Source: Sphingobacteriales bacterium (lineage in GTDB: Bacteria > Bacteroidota > Bacteroidia > Chitinophagales > UBA2359). From it: a stretch of DNA of 64,000 nt. Location of the stretch: positions 124,001-188,000 of the forward strand of contig JADKCK010000009.1 of assembly GCA_016718845.1 (NCBI GenBank). The letters run 5' to 3'. Made by a program: the position numbers and the translations under genes. Under the pieces are notes generated by a model. The model ran no database searches. It saw nothing but the letters and a program-made list of their open reading frames with translations, and was not told the origin of the DNA. The first letter of the stretch is position 1, and the number at the start of each line of letters is the position of its first letter. Positions 1 through 7,371 of the stretch are shown piece after piece.

Positions 1-525
1 ACGCACCACACTTGTTAAAAAATGGCTTAAAACTTGGTCGTAGAACGATAGCGTTTGGGGTACAAAACTGCGTATTTGTAGGTGTTGGCAGTTAAGTTGT
101 TGCACTTGCTCAACAATACTTACCCAATCGTGGCGGCTATTTGCATCAATATCTATAATTATATTGGTGATATGGTGTGGAGCGTCCCAATGCAAGTCTA
201 TATCAGGAAAAAGTTCGAGGTCTTCTTCATCACACCAAAAAATATAGTCGTGTTGCAACAAAAAATCGATGTATTCATCGATTAGTGTGTTAAATTGGGG
301 GGTATTTTGTGGGTTGTAGATGTGTTTTAGGTCGGCTACGGTTTTGCCATCGTGTTGCGTGAGTATGTCGCACAGCACCGATGGCACAAATTTGTACTCG
401 CGGCGTGGTAAGTCGTAGATAACACCCCGCTCGGCACCTGCAACAGCTAGGCACTCGGCAAAGCGTTTGAAACGCTTTAAGGTATCAGCTTGTGTGGGTT
501 GGTCGTTGGGGTGATTTTTATACAT
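1..525 (-). CDS. gwsS: SPASM-domain peptide maturase of a grasp-with-spasm system, N-terminal part (runs off window)
   Basis: An open frame runs from an ATG at 525 to position 1 without a stop (175 codons), so the C-terminal part lies outside the window. Residues 18-55 (FKRFAECLAVAGAERG then VIYDLPRREYKFVPSVLCDIL) match the N-terminus typical of GwsS, the SPASM partner that accompanies an ATP-grasp maturase and a GG-leader peptide in Bacteroidota. The SPASM cysteines would be in the missing half and no CxxxCxxC motif is seen here. The gene is last in a minus-strand operon after the precursor, a DUF6624 protein and gwsG. Its first 49 bases overlap a small ORF that separates it from gwsG. The family role is modification of the precursor peptide together with GwsG; the exact chemistry is not known from sequence. 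Confidence 0.8.
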   Translation of the reverse strand, partial: MYKNHPNDQPTQADTLKRFKRFAECLAVAGAERGVIYDLPRREYKFVPSVLCDILTQHDGKTVADLKHIYNPQNTPQFNTLIDEYIDFLLQHDYIFWCDEEDLELFPDIDLHWDAPHHITNIIIDIDANSRHDWVSIVEQVQQLNCQHLQIRSFVPQTLSFYDQVLSHFLTSVVR

Positions 526-695
526 TGGGATAGAGGTTTGTAGAAGATGTGAGCCACATAGTAATTAGTTTCATGTTTCATAGAAGACACATATTTTATG
601 TTTTCTTTGGGAGAGTGTAGCTCCCATTTTTGCATATGCAAAGGAAGTTTTTCAGAAAATTCTTTTCTTAAAAAATCAATTAATTTAGGATTCAT
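477..695 (-). CDS. small hypothetical protein between gwsG and gwsS (72 aa)
   Basis: A 72-codon frame starts at an ATG at 695 (MNPKLIDFLRKEF...), 11 bases inside the end of the ATP-grasp gene, and ends at 477, inside the start of gwsS. A further in-frame ATG lies at 713. Both overlaps are of the kind seen in translationally coupled operons. The product is predicted soluble, with one Cys and no recognised domain, signal peptide or membrane segment. It fills the 160-base gap between the two maturase genes, which would otherwise be non-coding. It could be a real accessory protein or a chance frame; I do not recognise it. Confidence 0.4.
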   Translation of the reverse strand: MNPKLIDFLRKEFSEKLPLHMQKWELHSPKENIKYVSSMKHETNYYVAHIFYKPLSQCIKITPTTNPHKLIP

Positions 696-1674
696 TGTGT
701 AAAAAATTGGCAATAGAGCGTTCTAAGTAAAAATTAGCGGGCTTCGATACTTGTTGAAATTGTCCTATTGGATTGATTTCTAAAAAAACATAGCGTTTGT
801 CTTTGGTAACAATCATGTCGATAGAGCCGCAATTGTAATCAGCTAATTGCATAAATGATGTAATTTTTTTTTCAATTTCTTTGGGTAATTTATAAGGTGG
901 TGTGCGATTAGGGTAGGATTTATTGTAATGGCGAAAGTCATCAATAGTTTGTTCGTCTAATTGCGAAAAGATGGCAACAGTATGGCATATTCCTTCTAAG
1001 TAAAAAATACGCAGTTCATACAATTTATCTAGTTTTTCTTGAAATTGAGATATAAACATTCCCCCTTTACTTATATCTATATTCCTTCCCTTTGTCGTAA
1101 AACCACTAAAAGCACTGAGATCTTCTAACCAAAACACACATTCTGTTATTGCTTTACTTATAAAAAAATCATCTTTGAATATATTATTAATACATTCATT
1201 TTCTTCTGTAATTAATGTGAGAGGAGTATCTAAACCTGCTTTTTGTGCCAAATGTAATATACATAGTTTATTTGGTCGGTTATTTATATGAGAATTAATA
1301 TGTTTTTTATCCTTAAGTAAATAATACATAAAATCAATTACTATATTAATTTCTGATTGTAAATATGCTTGCAAATATGATTGTAAGCGTATTTTATAAT
1401 CAGCAGTATCTTCGACTTCTTTTATCATTGAAGATGTGTCGATTGATTTTATATTTAACATATCTCGCCTATACCAAAAACTAGTAATCTGCTCAATATC
1501 GATACTTAATTTATTGAATTTTAAAACAATATTTTGACATGAGCTTGAAATAAGGATATTTGCATGAACAGAAACAGAGCTGCTCAAACGAAAAAAATCT
1601 GACTAAAAGTAAAGTATCCAGTCTATGACTTCTATGGTACTGAAGTCTTTTTCTGAACTCAAAATTAATATCAT
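685..1674 (-). CDS. gwsG: ATP-grasp peptide maturase of a grasp-with-spasm system, interrupted by an amber codon at codon 24
   Basis: From an ATG at 1674 the frame reads MILILSSEKDFSTIEVIDW and two codons later YF, then a TAG at 1603-1605, then continues open in the same frame to the stop at 685. The N-terminus (ILSSEKDFST..VIDWL) and the C-terminal metal-binding segment VFLEINPIGQF are those of GwsG ATP-grasp enzymes, which form ester or amide links between side chains of the precursor. Total length is 329 codons, close to the family. A CAG or AAG to TAG change would explain the stop. Translation could only restart at the TTG at 1587, removing 29 residues of the N-terminal domain. The ATG lies one base after the stop of the upstream DUF6624 gene, so the two are coupled. 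TAG is a normal stop elsewhere in the window (e.g. 11784), so codon reassignment is unlikely. It may be a pseudogene or a sequence error. Confidence 0.85.
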
Positions 1675-1675
1675 T

Positions 1676-2605
1676 TTATTTTTTTATGTGATTTTTGTAG
1701 TAAAATTCATCAGAAGGAACTACATATCCTTCTGGTAGGACGGCTTTGCGTTTTTTTGCATAATCAACTAACGACTCTAAACCAATCTCTTGACGTAATT
1801 TATCTACTTCTGCTATGTTTTGTATAGGAGGAGAAAATTGTCCGTCATGATTGATTGTGCCATATAGCGACATTTGGTATTGTCTGTTGTAACGAAGATT
1901 AGCTACTACTGCTATTTCATTGGGTAATACATTGCCTTTATCTTTCTCGCTTATGAGAAGATGTTTAAAAAAATTCCACTCTTGTTCGCTATCATTACAA
2001 GCATGTATAATAATTACCCACATGTATATCCTGTATTTTATAGGAAAAGAATTGTATGAGGGGAAACCATACTTATTTAATAGGTCTTTGAAATTTGCTA
2101 AATTTATAGAATCACTAGAAATCAATAAATTAGGACATTGAGTTGCTATTTCGTTTCTTTGGCTCTGGTCAACTGCCCCGTAAGAAATAATGTCGGTTAA
2201 TAAATCAAAATTAATTCCTGATAGATATTTGCTATGTAGTTTGTCGTATTTTTTTTGTAACTCCTTCCATTTTCTTGTTAGTTTAATATCATTCCAAATA
2301 CTATCACTTGTATTTATATTTTCCCATGTCATGCCATATTCAATAGATTTTTGCAGATAGGCAAAGGTATTTATTTTATTATTTAAAATAATATTGCATT
2401 TTGCTGCTTGTAAATATTGGTATCCAAAGTGAGCATTCGGTTGGTATTTAAATGCCAAATCATACCATTCGCAGCTTTCTTTATATTTATTATCTGCAAA
2501 ACATGCATTTGCTTTTGATAAACATAAATAAAAATCATTGCTAAATTGAGCACTTAGTTTACAACTGACTAAAAGAATTACTAGTATTAATAATATATTT
2601 TTCAT
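1676..2605 (-). CDS. exported DUF6624 protein encoded in the RiPP operon
   Basis: The 309-residue product begins with a signal sequence (MKNILLILVILLVSCKLSAQ). Either a lipobox (LVSC) or signal peptidase I cleavage after SAQ is possible. Residues about 25-110 resemble TPR-like helices (YKESCEWYDLAFKYQPN, AYLQKSIEYGMTW). The C-terminal half carries the DUF6624 pattern: LLNKYGFPS, then IIHACNDSEQEWNFFKHLL, then LPNEIAVVANLRYNRQYQMSLYG. Function of the family is unknown. The gene sits between the precursor peptide and gwsG, one base from the gwsG start, so it is probably part of the RiPP pathway, perhaps in export, processing or immunity; that is inference. A paralogue lies at 3298-4234. Confidence 0.8.
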   Translation of the reverse strand: MKNILLILVILLVSCKLSAQFSNDFYLCLSKANACFADNKYKESCEWYDLAFKYQPNAHFGYQYLQAAKCNIILNNKINTFAYLQKSIEYGMTWENINTSDSIWNDIKLTRKWKELQKKYDKLHSKYLSGINFDLLTDIISYGAVDQSQRNEIATQCPNLLISSDSINLANFKDLLNKYGFPSYNSFPIKYRIYMWVIIIHACNDSEQEWNFFKHLLISEKDKGNVLPNEIAVVANLRYNRQYQMSLYGTINHDGQFSPPIQNIAEVDKLRQEIGLESLVDYAKKRKAVLPEGYVVPSDEFYYKNHIKK

Positions 2606-2657
2606 TTTAAAAATTTGTGTATTATAACACTGATAGGCGATTTGATTTTTTGTGAAA

Positions 2658-2740
2658 AATAAACGGATTTAGAAATTATCATAATTGCTGACAATCAACC
2701 AGATAAAGTGACAAAATTGATAATTCCAAACCCGTTTATT
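2658..2740. repeat. long imperfect inverted repeat between precursor gene and downstream operon
   Basis: The arm AATAAACGG...GAAATTATCA (from 2658) is mirrored by TGATAATTCC...CCCGTTTATT (to 2740) with a loop of about 20 bases. Transcribed on the minus strand it would fold into a long, slightly bulged hairpin in the gap between the precursor (stop 2784) and the DUF6624 gene (start 2605). It has no clear U-tract. It may act as a partial terminator or mRNA stabiliser giving more precursor than maturase. Confidence 0.5.
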
Positions 2741-2783
2741 ATAAATAACAGATGCCAAGTTTAGTGTTATTAAATTAGCTTTT

Positions 2784-2978
2784 CTACTTTGGCACTAGGT
2801 CTTCACCACCACATGTTTGCTCTAAGTGATCTGCTGATCCGCCGCTACCAACTGTGTCTAAATCGGTACCGTGGTTTGTAAGAGTTCCTTTTCCCCCCAC
2901 AACAGCAGCCAAGTTACCAATTTCGCTGCTTTGTAGTGCAGCAAACTTTTCGTTGTTCAAGCTTTCTAGCTTTTTCAT
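2784..2978 (-). CDS. RiPP precursor peptide with GG leader (grasp-with-spasm substrate)
   Basis: The 64-residue peptide MKKLESLNNEKFAALQSSEI...GNLAAVVGG matches the leader of Bacteroidota GG-type natural-product precursors (KLxSLxxEKFxxLxxxE...VxGG), with the GG at residues 28-29. The following 35-residue core holds several Thr/Ser and Asp/Glu residues (TDLDT, SADHLEQT, GGED) and one Cys. Ser/Thr and Asp/Glu side chains are the expected partners for omega-ester bonds made by an ATP-grasp enzyme. It is the first gene of the minus-strand operon, about 130 bases after a predicted promoter in the duplicated block. Cleavage after GG by a peptidase-containing exporter would be expected, but none is in the window. 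Confidence 0.85.
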   Translation of the reverse strand: MKKLESLNNEKFAALQSSEIGNLAAVVGGKGTLTNHGTDLDTVGSGGSADHLEQTCGGEDLVPK

Positions 2979-3042
2979 GTCTGTAAAAAATAAAAAAATG
3001 AAGTTTCACCTCGGTCATTTTTTACGTTGCACCTTGGTTTAT

Positions 3043-3249
3043 GCACGGCAACAAAGCATTGGCACTACAAAGGGGTTACGCGATTACCTCGCATTGCCTA
3101 CGCCCTTATTGCACCGCAAAGTTGCGCTATTTTATTGACATGCGCAAGAGTATCTATCGTTTTTTTTTTTTACGTTTTTTATGACTTTTTTGTGACAAAA
3201 GTGACTTTAGTATAAAAACCAAATTATATGTTTATGGGTTTGTTGGGTT
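3043..3249 (-). repeat. duplicated promoter/leader block, copy 1
   Basis: About 205 bases here are repeated at 4449-4652 with a few substitutions and small indels, from GCACGGCAAC to GGGTTTGTTGGGTT. Each copy includes a 12-base T run and a predicted minus-strand promoter, and each lies upstream of a minus-strand gene of the RiPP locus (the precursor here, the second DUF6624 gene for copy 2). This block fills most of the gene-free stretch 2979-3297. Confidence 0.85.
3117..3147 (-). promoter_or_regulatory. predicted promoter of the RiPP precursor operon
   Basis: Read on the minus strand: TTG (3147-3145), 20 bases, then CAACTTTG (3124-3117). This differs from the Bacteroidota consensus TTTG/TTG-N19-21-TAnnTTTG by one base in the -7 element. 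The same arrangement is kept in repeat copy 2. It would give a leader of roughly 130 bases before the precursor ATG. Confidence 0.5.
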
Positions 3250-3297
3250 GAGGTGAGGGGGAAAAGTCTATTTTATCATTAATTGTCAAATTATTAG

Positions 3298-4234
3298 TTA
3301 TTGCTTATCACAATCACACCATTTTTGTAGTTCTTCATCAGACACAGGAACATAGCCTTCGGGCAGTTCGGTGATTTTCTTTTTTTGTGCTAATTGATAC
3401 AGCGGGATTAATCCTATGGAAAACCTTCTTCGGTCTATCTCCGAAATTTGGGCTATTTTCCTGTCTTTATAGGTTTTAAATGGTTCGCAAAAAAGAGTTT
3501 TCTTATCCATAGTAAGCGTATACATATCTGTTACACCCGCATAGTCTTCGGGTCTAAATTTACCATCTTTCATTGCCTCTTGCATAATGGGATTAAAATA
3601 AGTATATTGAGTTGTATCATTTTTGCAGAAATGAAGAATTAAAGTAAATGGCTTATCAAAATTCTCCTTATAGCCCAATTTTTGCAAATCAGGGAAACCT
3701 TTTTTTTCAATCATTTCTTTAAATTGAACAAGATTAGCAGAGTCGGTTTTTCCTAAAATAGTATAAAATGTCTTCGTGTCCCAATTTAGATTTTTTCTTA
3801 CAAATTGATCCGTATAATCCATTTTCAATAATTCGTCTCGTGTTTCCTTATCAATACCTAATACAAAAGCGTTGTGCAATGGCAGATATTTAGATTTGAG
3901 TTTATTCCAATATCGGCTTTTTCGGAAATATTTCCATTCCACTTTTTCAATTTCTTCCCAAGTATAGCCTTTTTGTATAGCTTTTTCTAAAAAAGCATAC
4001 ACCTTTTTACCCTCACCTAATTGGTCGAAAGTTTTTGCTGCCCCAATAAAATGAAACACAAAACCATCGGATTGAAGATTAAACGCTTTATTATAAAAGA
4101 CAGCACTTTCTTCATATTTTTCTTGTGAAGCTAAAAATGAAGCTTCGTTTACAAGAAAATAATAACACGGCGTGTATTGGGCAATAATTGGGCTGATAGT
4201 TAACAAGTAAAAAAAAGGCAAGTAAAGTTTTCAT
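3298..4234 (-). CDS. second exported DUF6624 protein, start disrupted by a T8 run
   Basis: The frame open from 4221 (TTG) to 3298 encodes 307 residues ending in PEGYVPVSDEE like its paralogue at 1676-2605, with the same TPR-like N-terminal half and DUF6624-type C-terminal half (MIEKKGFPDLQKLGY, FCKNDTTQ, RPEDYAGVTDMYTL). The natural start appears to be the ATG at 4234 (MKTLLAFF...), which is out of frame because of an 8-T run at 4218-4211. With seven Ts the reading would be MKTLLAFFYLLTISPIIAQ, a good signal peptide. So this is either a slippage or phase-variable site, a recent frameshift, or a sequence error. The upstream control region is the second copy of the block that precedes the RiPP precursor. 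Function unknown. Confidence 0.75.
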
Positions 4235-4448
4235 TATTATTTATTCGGAGAAGAACTTCTCTGTTTTAACGGCGTTTTGCCGCAGGGTGTGATTTCATTG
4301 ACATTTTGACTTATCAGTAGCTTTTTACTGAAAAACACAGTAATATTAAGAAGTTTTCTCCAGCTATTATTACAATCACAAGTTGGCAGCATAAATCTTT
4401 CTGGCACGCTGCATAAAACGAAAGGGAGTTTCCCTCACTTCTTACGCT

Positions 4449-4652
4449 GCACGGCAACAAAACATGCATATTCAAAGGTGTTACGCGATTACCCCGCATT
4501 GCCTACGCCCTTATTGTACCAAAGTTGCTCTATTTTATTGACATGAGCAAGAGCATCTATCGTTTTTTTTTTTTACGTTTTTTATGGCTTTTTTGTGACA
4601 AAAGTGGCTTTTGCATAAAAACCAAATTATATGTTTATGGGTTTGTTGGGTT
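4449..4652 (-). repeat. duplicated promoter/leader block, copy 2
   Basis: Second copy of the block at 3043-3249. It lies upstream of the second DUF6624 gene, with about 215 further bases (4235-4448) in which I see no gene. No precursor-like peptide remains between this copy and the gene start, so the duplication seems to have kept promoter plus DUF6624 gene but not the peptide. Confidence 0.85.
4520..4550 (-). promoter_or_regulatory. predicted promoter in repeat copy 2
   Basis: Minus strand TTG (4550-4548), 20 bases, CAACTTTG (4527-4520): identical elements and spacing to copy 1, expected to drive the gene at 3298-4234. Confidence 0.45.
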
Positions 4653-4690
4653 AAAATAGCATTTTCATCTATCCAACAGTACCTACGACA

Positions 4691-5737
4691 TCAAAACCGC
4701 TTTAAATCGTTGCGTCCAAAAGTCCATTCGGGGGTGCGGAGGGTTTCGCCAAAGTTGGTGCTGTACCAAGGGCTTAAACCATTGTTGTTGGGGTTGTTTA
4801 GTAATTGTATATCTTGTGCAGGCATATAACTTTGTGCCAGCAAAAATAGCTTTTCGCCCGTTTGCGGGTTTTGTGCCATATCTACCACAATAATGGCGTG
4901 TCCAGGTGTGCCGCCTTTTATAAACACATCGCCAATGTGCATATCGGCAATGTCAATGGGTTTCATTTCTTTGCTCAACGACAACGAACCTGCATACCTA
5001 AACACATCGGTCAGATAGAGTTTAAAATCGTCGTAGGCAGTAATGGGTTTGCTTTTGCCTTTTGTTTTGGGCTTTTTTGCCCATGTTGTTTTGTTGCCTT
5101 TGGTAACGGGGCGGTAACCGCTGCGCCATTTGGCATAGTTTGCCGTAAAACCATTGGTAAAATTATACTGTATTTGGTTAAATAAACTTGCTTGATATAG
5201 ATACTCGGACCGCAAACGCATCACTGCATCGGCACATTGTTGTAAATCTTGGTTGCCCACATCTACATTAAATACTGCAGCGTGGGCGCTTTGGTTGCCT
5301 TTGGGCGAGCCATTGTACAACATAACGTTTGGGTTTCCTTTTTTAAGTGGCAAATTGCGCAGCCAATCGCCAAAAGATGCAGGTGCTACACGGGTGCGCT
5401 CGTAACGTTGTGGTGGTGGTACGCGATTTACTAGCATATCATCGGCACTATAACCGTCTTTAAGCCAATTAAAACGGTAACGCCCATTTTGAGGTTTAAG
5501 TGCAAGTACATCTTCGGTTGGTTCTTCTTGTTGGTTGGTGTTTGTTTGTTCGGGGGTATCTTCTTGTGGGTTAGTTAAATTGTTAGCCAATATCGAGTCG
5601 GGTTTTTCGGTTTGCGTTTCGAGTGTTTGACGGGTGGCTAACTCAATGGGCAAGCGTTGGCTGTCTTGTTGTTCGTTGGGGGTGCAGCTAAGTATAAAAA
5701 ACAGGCTAATTAGGGCATAAATTGTTGGTTTTTTCAT
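4691..5737 (-). CDS. DUF4846 lipoprotein
   Basis: The 348-residue product starts with a lipoprotein signal (MKKPTIYALISLFFILSC, Cys at residue 18), followed by a low-complexity Gln/Glu/Thr-rich linker to about residue 75. The rest has DUF4846 hallmarks: SFGDWLRNLPLK, VMLYNGSPKGNQSAHAAVFN, DLQQCADAVMRLRSEYLYQ and FTNGFTANYAKWRSGYRP, and near the end the conserved IGDVFIKGGTPGHAIIVVD. Function of this Bacteroidota-enriched family is unknown. The HAAVFNVD and GHAIIVVDM segments recall catalytic motifs of papain-like folds, but that is speculative. It is monocistronic on the minus strand. Confidence 0.85.
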   Translation of the reverse strand: MKKPTIYALISLFFILSCTPNEQQDSQRLPIELATRQTLETQTEKPDSILANNLTNPQEDTPEQTNTNQQEEPTEDVLALKPQNGRYRFNWLKDGYSADDMLVNRVPPPQRYERTRVAPASFGDWLRNLPLKKGNPNVMLYNGSPKGNQSAHAAVFNVDVGNQDLQQCADAVMRLRSEYLYQASLFNQIQYNFTNGFTANYAKWRSGYRPVTKGNKTTWAKKPKTKGKSKPITAYDDFKLYLTDVFRYAGSLSLSKEMKPIDIADMHIGDVFIKGGTPGHAIIVVDMAQNPQTGEKLFLLAQSYMPAQDIQLLNNPNNNGLSPWYSTNFGETLRTPEWTFGRNDLKRF

Positions 5738-5829
5738 GGCGCATTTTGAAAATTAAGTGATTGTTTGTACAGAATAGTTTTTAGAGGACTACGCTTATAA
5801 AAATCAGTAAAATTGGGTAATTGATGAGT

Positions 5830-6525
5830 TTATGTTGCCTCGAACACCAACACTCGGTTGCCCGATGTATTGACATAAGTAGCATTTGGGAAGACAGCCG
5901 AGAAGGTGTTTTTAAAAAACGCCTTTGATTGTTGGCTTGTTGCCACATCGTAGCGTAGTGTATTAAACAATATAACGCCCTTGGACGACAAAAGTTGTGA
6001 TAAAGGCTGTAAAAATTGCTCGGTAAAAAATGGTGGTGGCGTGCTTAGGTCGTTAAAAATATCTACGGCAATAAGGTTGTATTGGTGGCGTTGGGCTTGT
6101 GGTTTGTTGGCTTGTTGTTGTACAAAGGCAAACGCATCGCCACAAAAAAAGCTAATTTGTAGCAATATTTCGGTATCGAGTAGTTGTTTGGCTAAATCAA
6201 CAATTACGGGGTCTATCTCTACTGCCTGATAATGGGCGTTTTGTTGAAAGTTTTTTTGCAACATAACTGGTATGCTACCCAGCCCAAAGCCCAAAATAAG
6301 TGCCTCGCCAATGCTGCGCTGTTCAAAATGCAGGGCTTTAAAGGTATCAAAAAAGGCATCGTATTTATCCTCAAAAGAGTAAGTAGCATTGGCAGTGTTT
6401 AGGCGCAACCGCCCGGCATTAAGCAACACCTCTAAGGTGCCATTATGCTCGCTTTGGATACTCAACAGTTTTTGCTCGAACAAATGACTTAGGGCATATT
6501 TGTATTTGGGTATATGAATGGGCAT
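5830..6525 (-). CDS. spermidine-synthase-like Rossmann-fold protein
   Basis: 231 residues with a SAM-type nucleotide-binding core: ALILGFGLGSIPVML (glycine-rich loop), AVEIDPVIVDLAKQLL (acidic end of beta 2), FCGDAFAFV, then YNLIAVDIFNDLSTPPPFFTEQFL. The DxFND...P...F..F arrangement is that of the spermidine synthase superfamily, but length is short of full SpeE (about 280) and the N-terminal beta hairpin is reduced. True aminopropyltransferase activity is uncertain; many Bacteroidota have such short fused or stand-alone relatives of unknown substrate. No operon partner is obvious. Confidence 0.7.
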   Translation of the reverse strand: MPIHIPKYKYALSHLFEQKLLSIQSEHNGTLEVLLNAGRLRLNTANATYSFEDKYDAFFDTFKALHFEQRSIGEALILGFGLGSIPVMLQKNFQQNAHYQAVEIDPVIVDLAKQLLDTEILLQISFFCGDAFAFVQQQANKPQAQRHQYNLIAVDIFNDLSTPPPFFTEQFLQPLSQLLSSKGVILFNTLRYDVATSQQSKAFFKNTFSAVFPNATYVNTSGNRVLVFEAT

Positions 6526-6593
6526 GGTGTTTATGGTATACTATTTTAGAAAAATTAGGTTATTTAAACACATTTGTACTATCTAAAATATAA

Positions 6594-6627
6594 AACGGTT
6601 ATGCCGCATAAAAGCAACATAACCGTT
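6594..6627 (-). terminator. intrinsic terminator of trmB
   Basis: AACGGTTATG (6594-6603) pairs with CATAACCGTT (6618-6627), ten base pairs. On the minus strand the stem is followed by TTTTATATTTTA, just after the trmB stop at 6635. Confidence 0.7.
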
Positions 6628-6634
6628 GTGTTTT

Positions 6635-7318
6635 TTACAATTTAAATTTAATGTATTTAATAGTATCGGCTTTGCTTAGGTTTAGTTTTTCGTAGCGCGT
6701 TTTTACATGTAGTAGCGCGTTTGTAGGGTTCGAGCCATACAAATCGTAGTGTTCTTCGAGCAGTGTGCAGCCGTTTTCGGCAATACTTTCTAAGGTATAT
6801 TCGTACAAAAGTGTGCTGTCGGTTTTTAGGTGTACAATGCCATCGGGTTCCATTATCTGCCTATAAATATTAATAAAGTAGCCCGATGTTAGTCGGCGGT
6901 TAGATTTACTATCGCGGCGGAATGGGTCGGGGAAGGGCAGCCAAATTTCGCTTATTTCTTGCTCGCCAAAATAATTTGCTAACAACTCGATAGAGGTACG
7001 CACAAAAATGGCATTATTTACTCGGTTTTCGAGTAGCCACTGTGCGCCCATGTGTATGCGGTTGCCTTTTATGTCTATGCCAATAATGTTATGGTTGGGC
7101 ATTTGTTGTGCCATTGCCACGGTATACTCGCCATAGCCGCAGCCCAACTCTAAAACAATGGGGTTGTTATTGCCAAAAACTTGTTCGTGCCATTGATTTT
7201 TGTAGTCTACTTCGTTTCCTAGATGATTAATTAATTGCGGTTGGTGCCAGTTGAAATTCTGAAATACATTAGGCATTTCTTTTAGTTCGGCAAATTTGGC
7301 TAACTTTCCCTTGCTCAT
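6635..7318 (-). CDS. trmB: tRNA (guanine-N7-)-methyltransferase
   Basis: 227 residues, the usual TrmB length. It methylates G46 in the variable loop of tRNA using SAM. Diagnostic motifs: SAM-binding VLELGCGYGE (residues 54-63), DIKG after beta 2 (81-84), and the TrmB signature EIWLPFPDPFRRDSKSNRRL (123-142) that corresponds to the usual FPDPWxKxRHxKRR. Start ATG at 7318 follows no competing upstream ATG. A terminator lies just downstream at 6594-6627. Confidence 0.95.
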   Translation of the reverse strand: MSKGKLAKFAELKEMPNVFQNFNWHQPQLINHLGNEVDYKNQWHEQVFGNNNPIVLELGCGYGEYTVAMAQQMPNHNIIGIDIKGNRIHMGAQWLLENRVNNAIFVRTSIELLANYFGEQEISEIWLPFPDPFRRDSKSNRRLTSGYFINIYRQIMEPDGIVHLKTDSTLLYEYTLESIAENGCTLLEEHYDLYGSNPTNALLHVKTRYEKLNLSKADTIKYIKFKL

Positions 7319-7371
7319 GAGCGAAATTATAAATTAATGGTAATTGTAAATTATATGTAAGATAATAAATA

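Noticed and set aside
82..285. 67-aa plus-strand frame
   Set aside because: Antisense of gwsS, whose minus-strand frame has clear family residues.
1603..1605. TAG read as a sense codon genome-wide
   Set aside because: Other genes in the window, such as the DUF3368 toxin (stop at 11782-11784), end normally at TAG.
4314..4499. 61-aa minus-strand frame in the second control region
   Set aside because: It spans the duplicated promoter block and has no leader motif or GG; not a precursor peptide.
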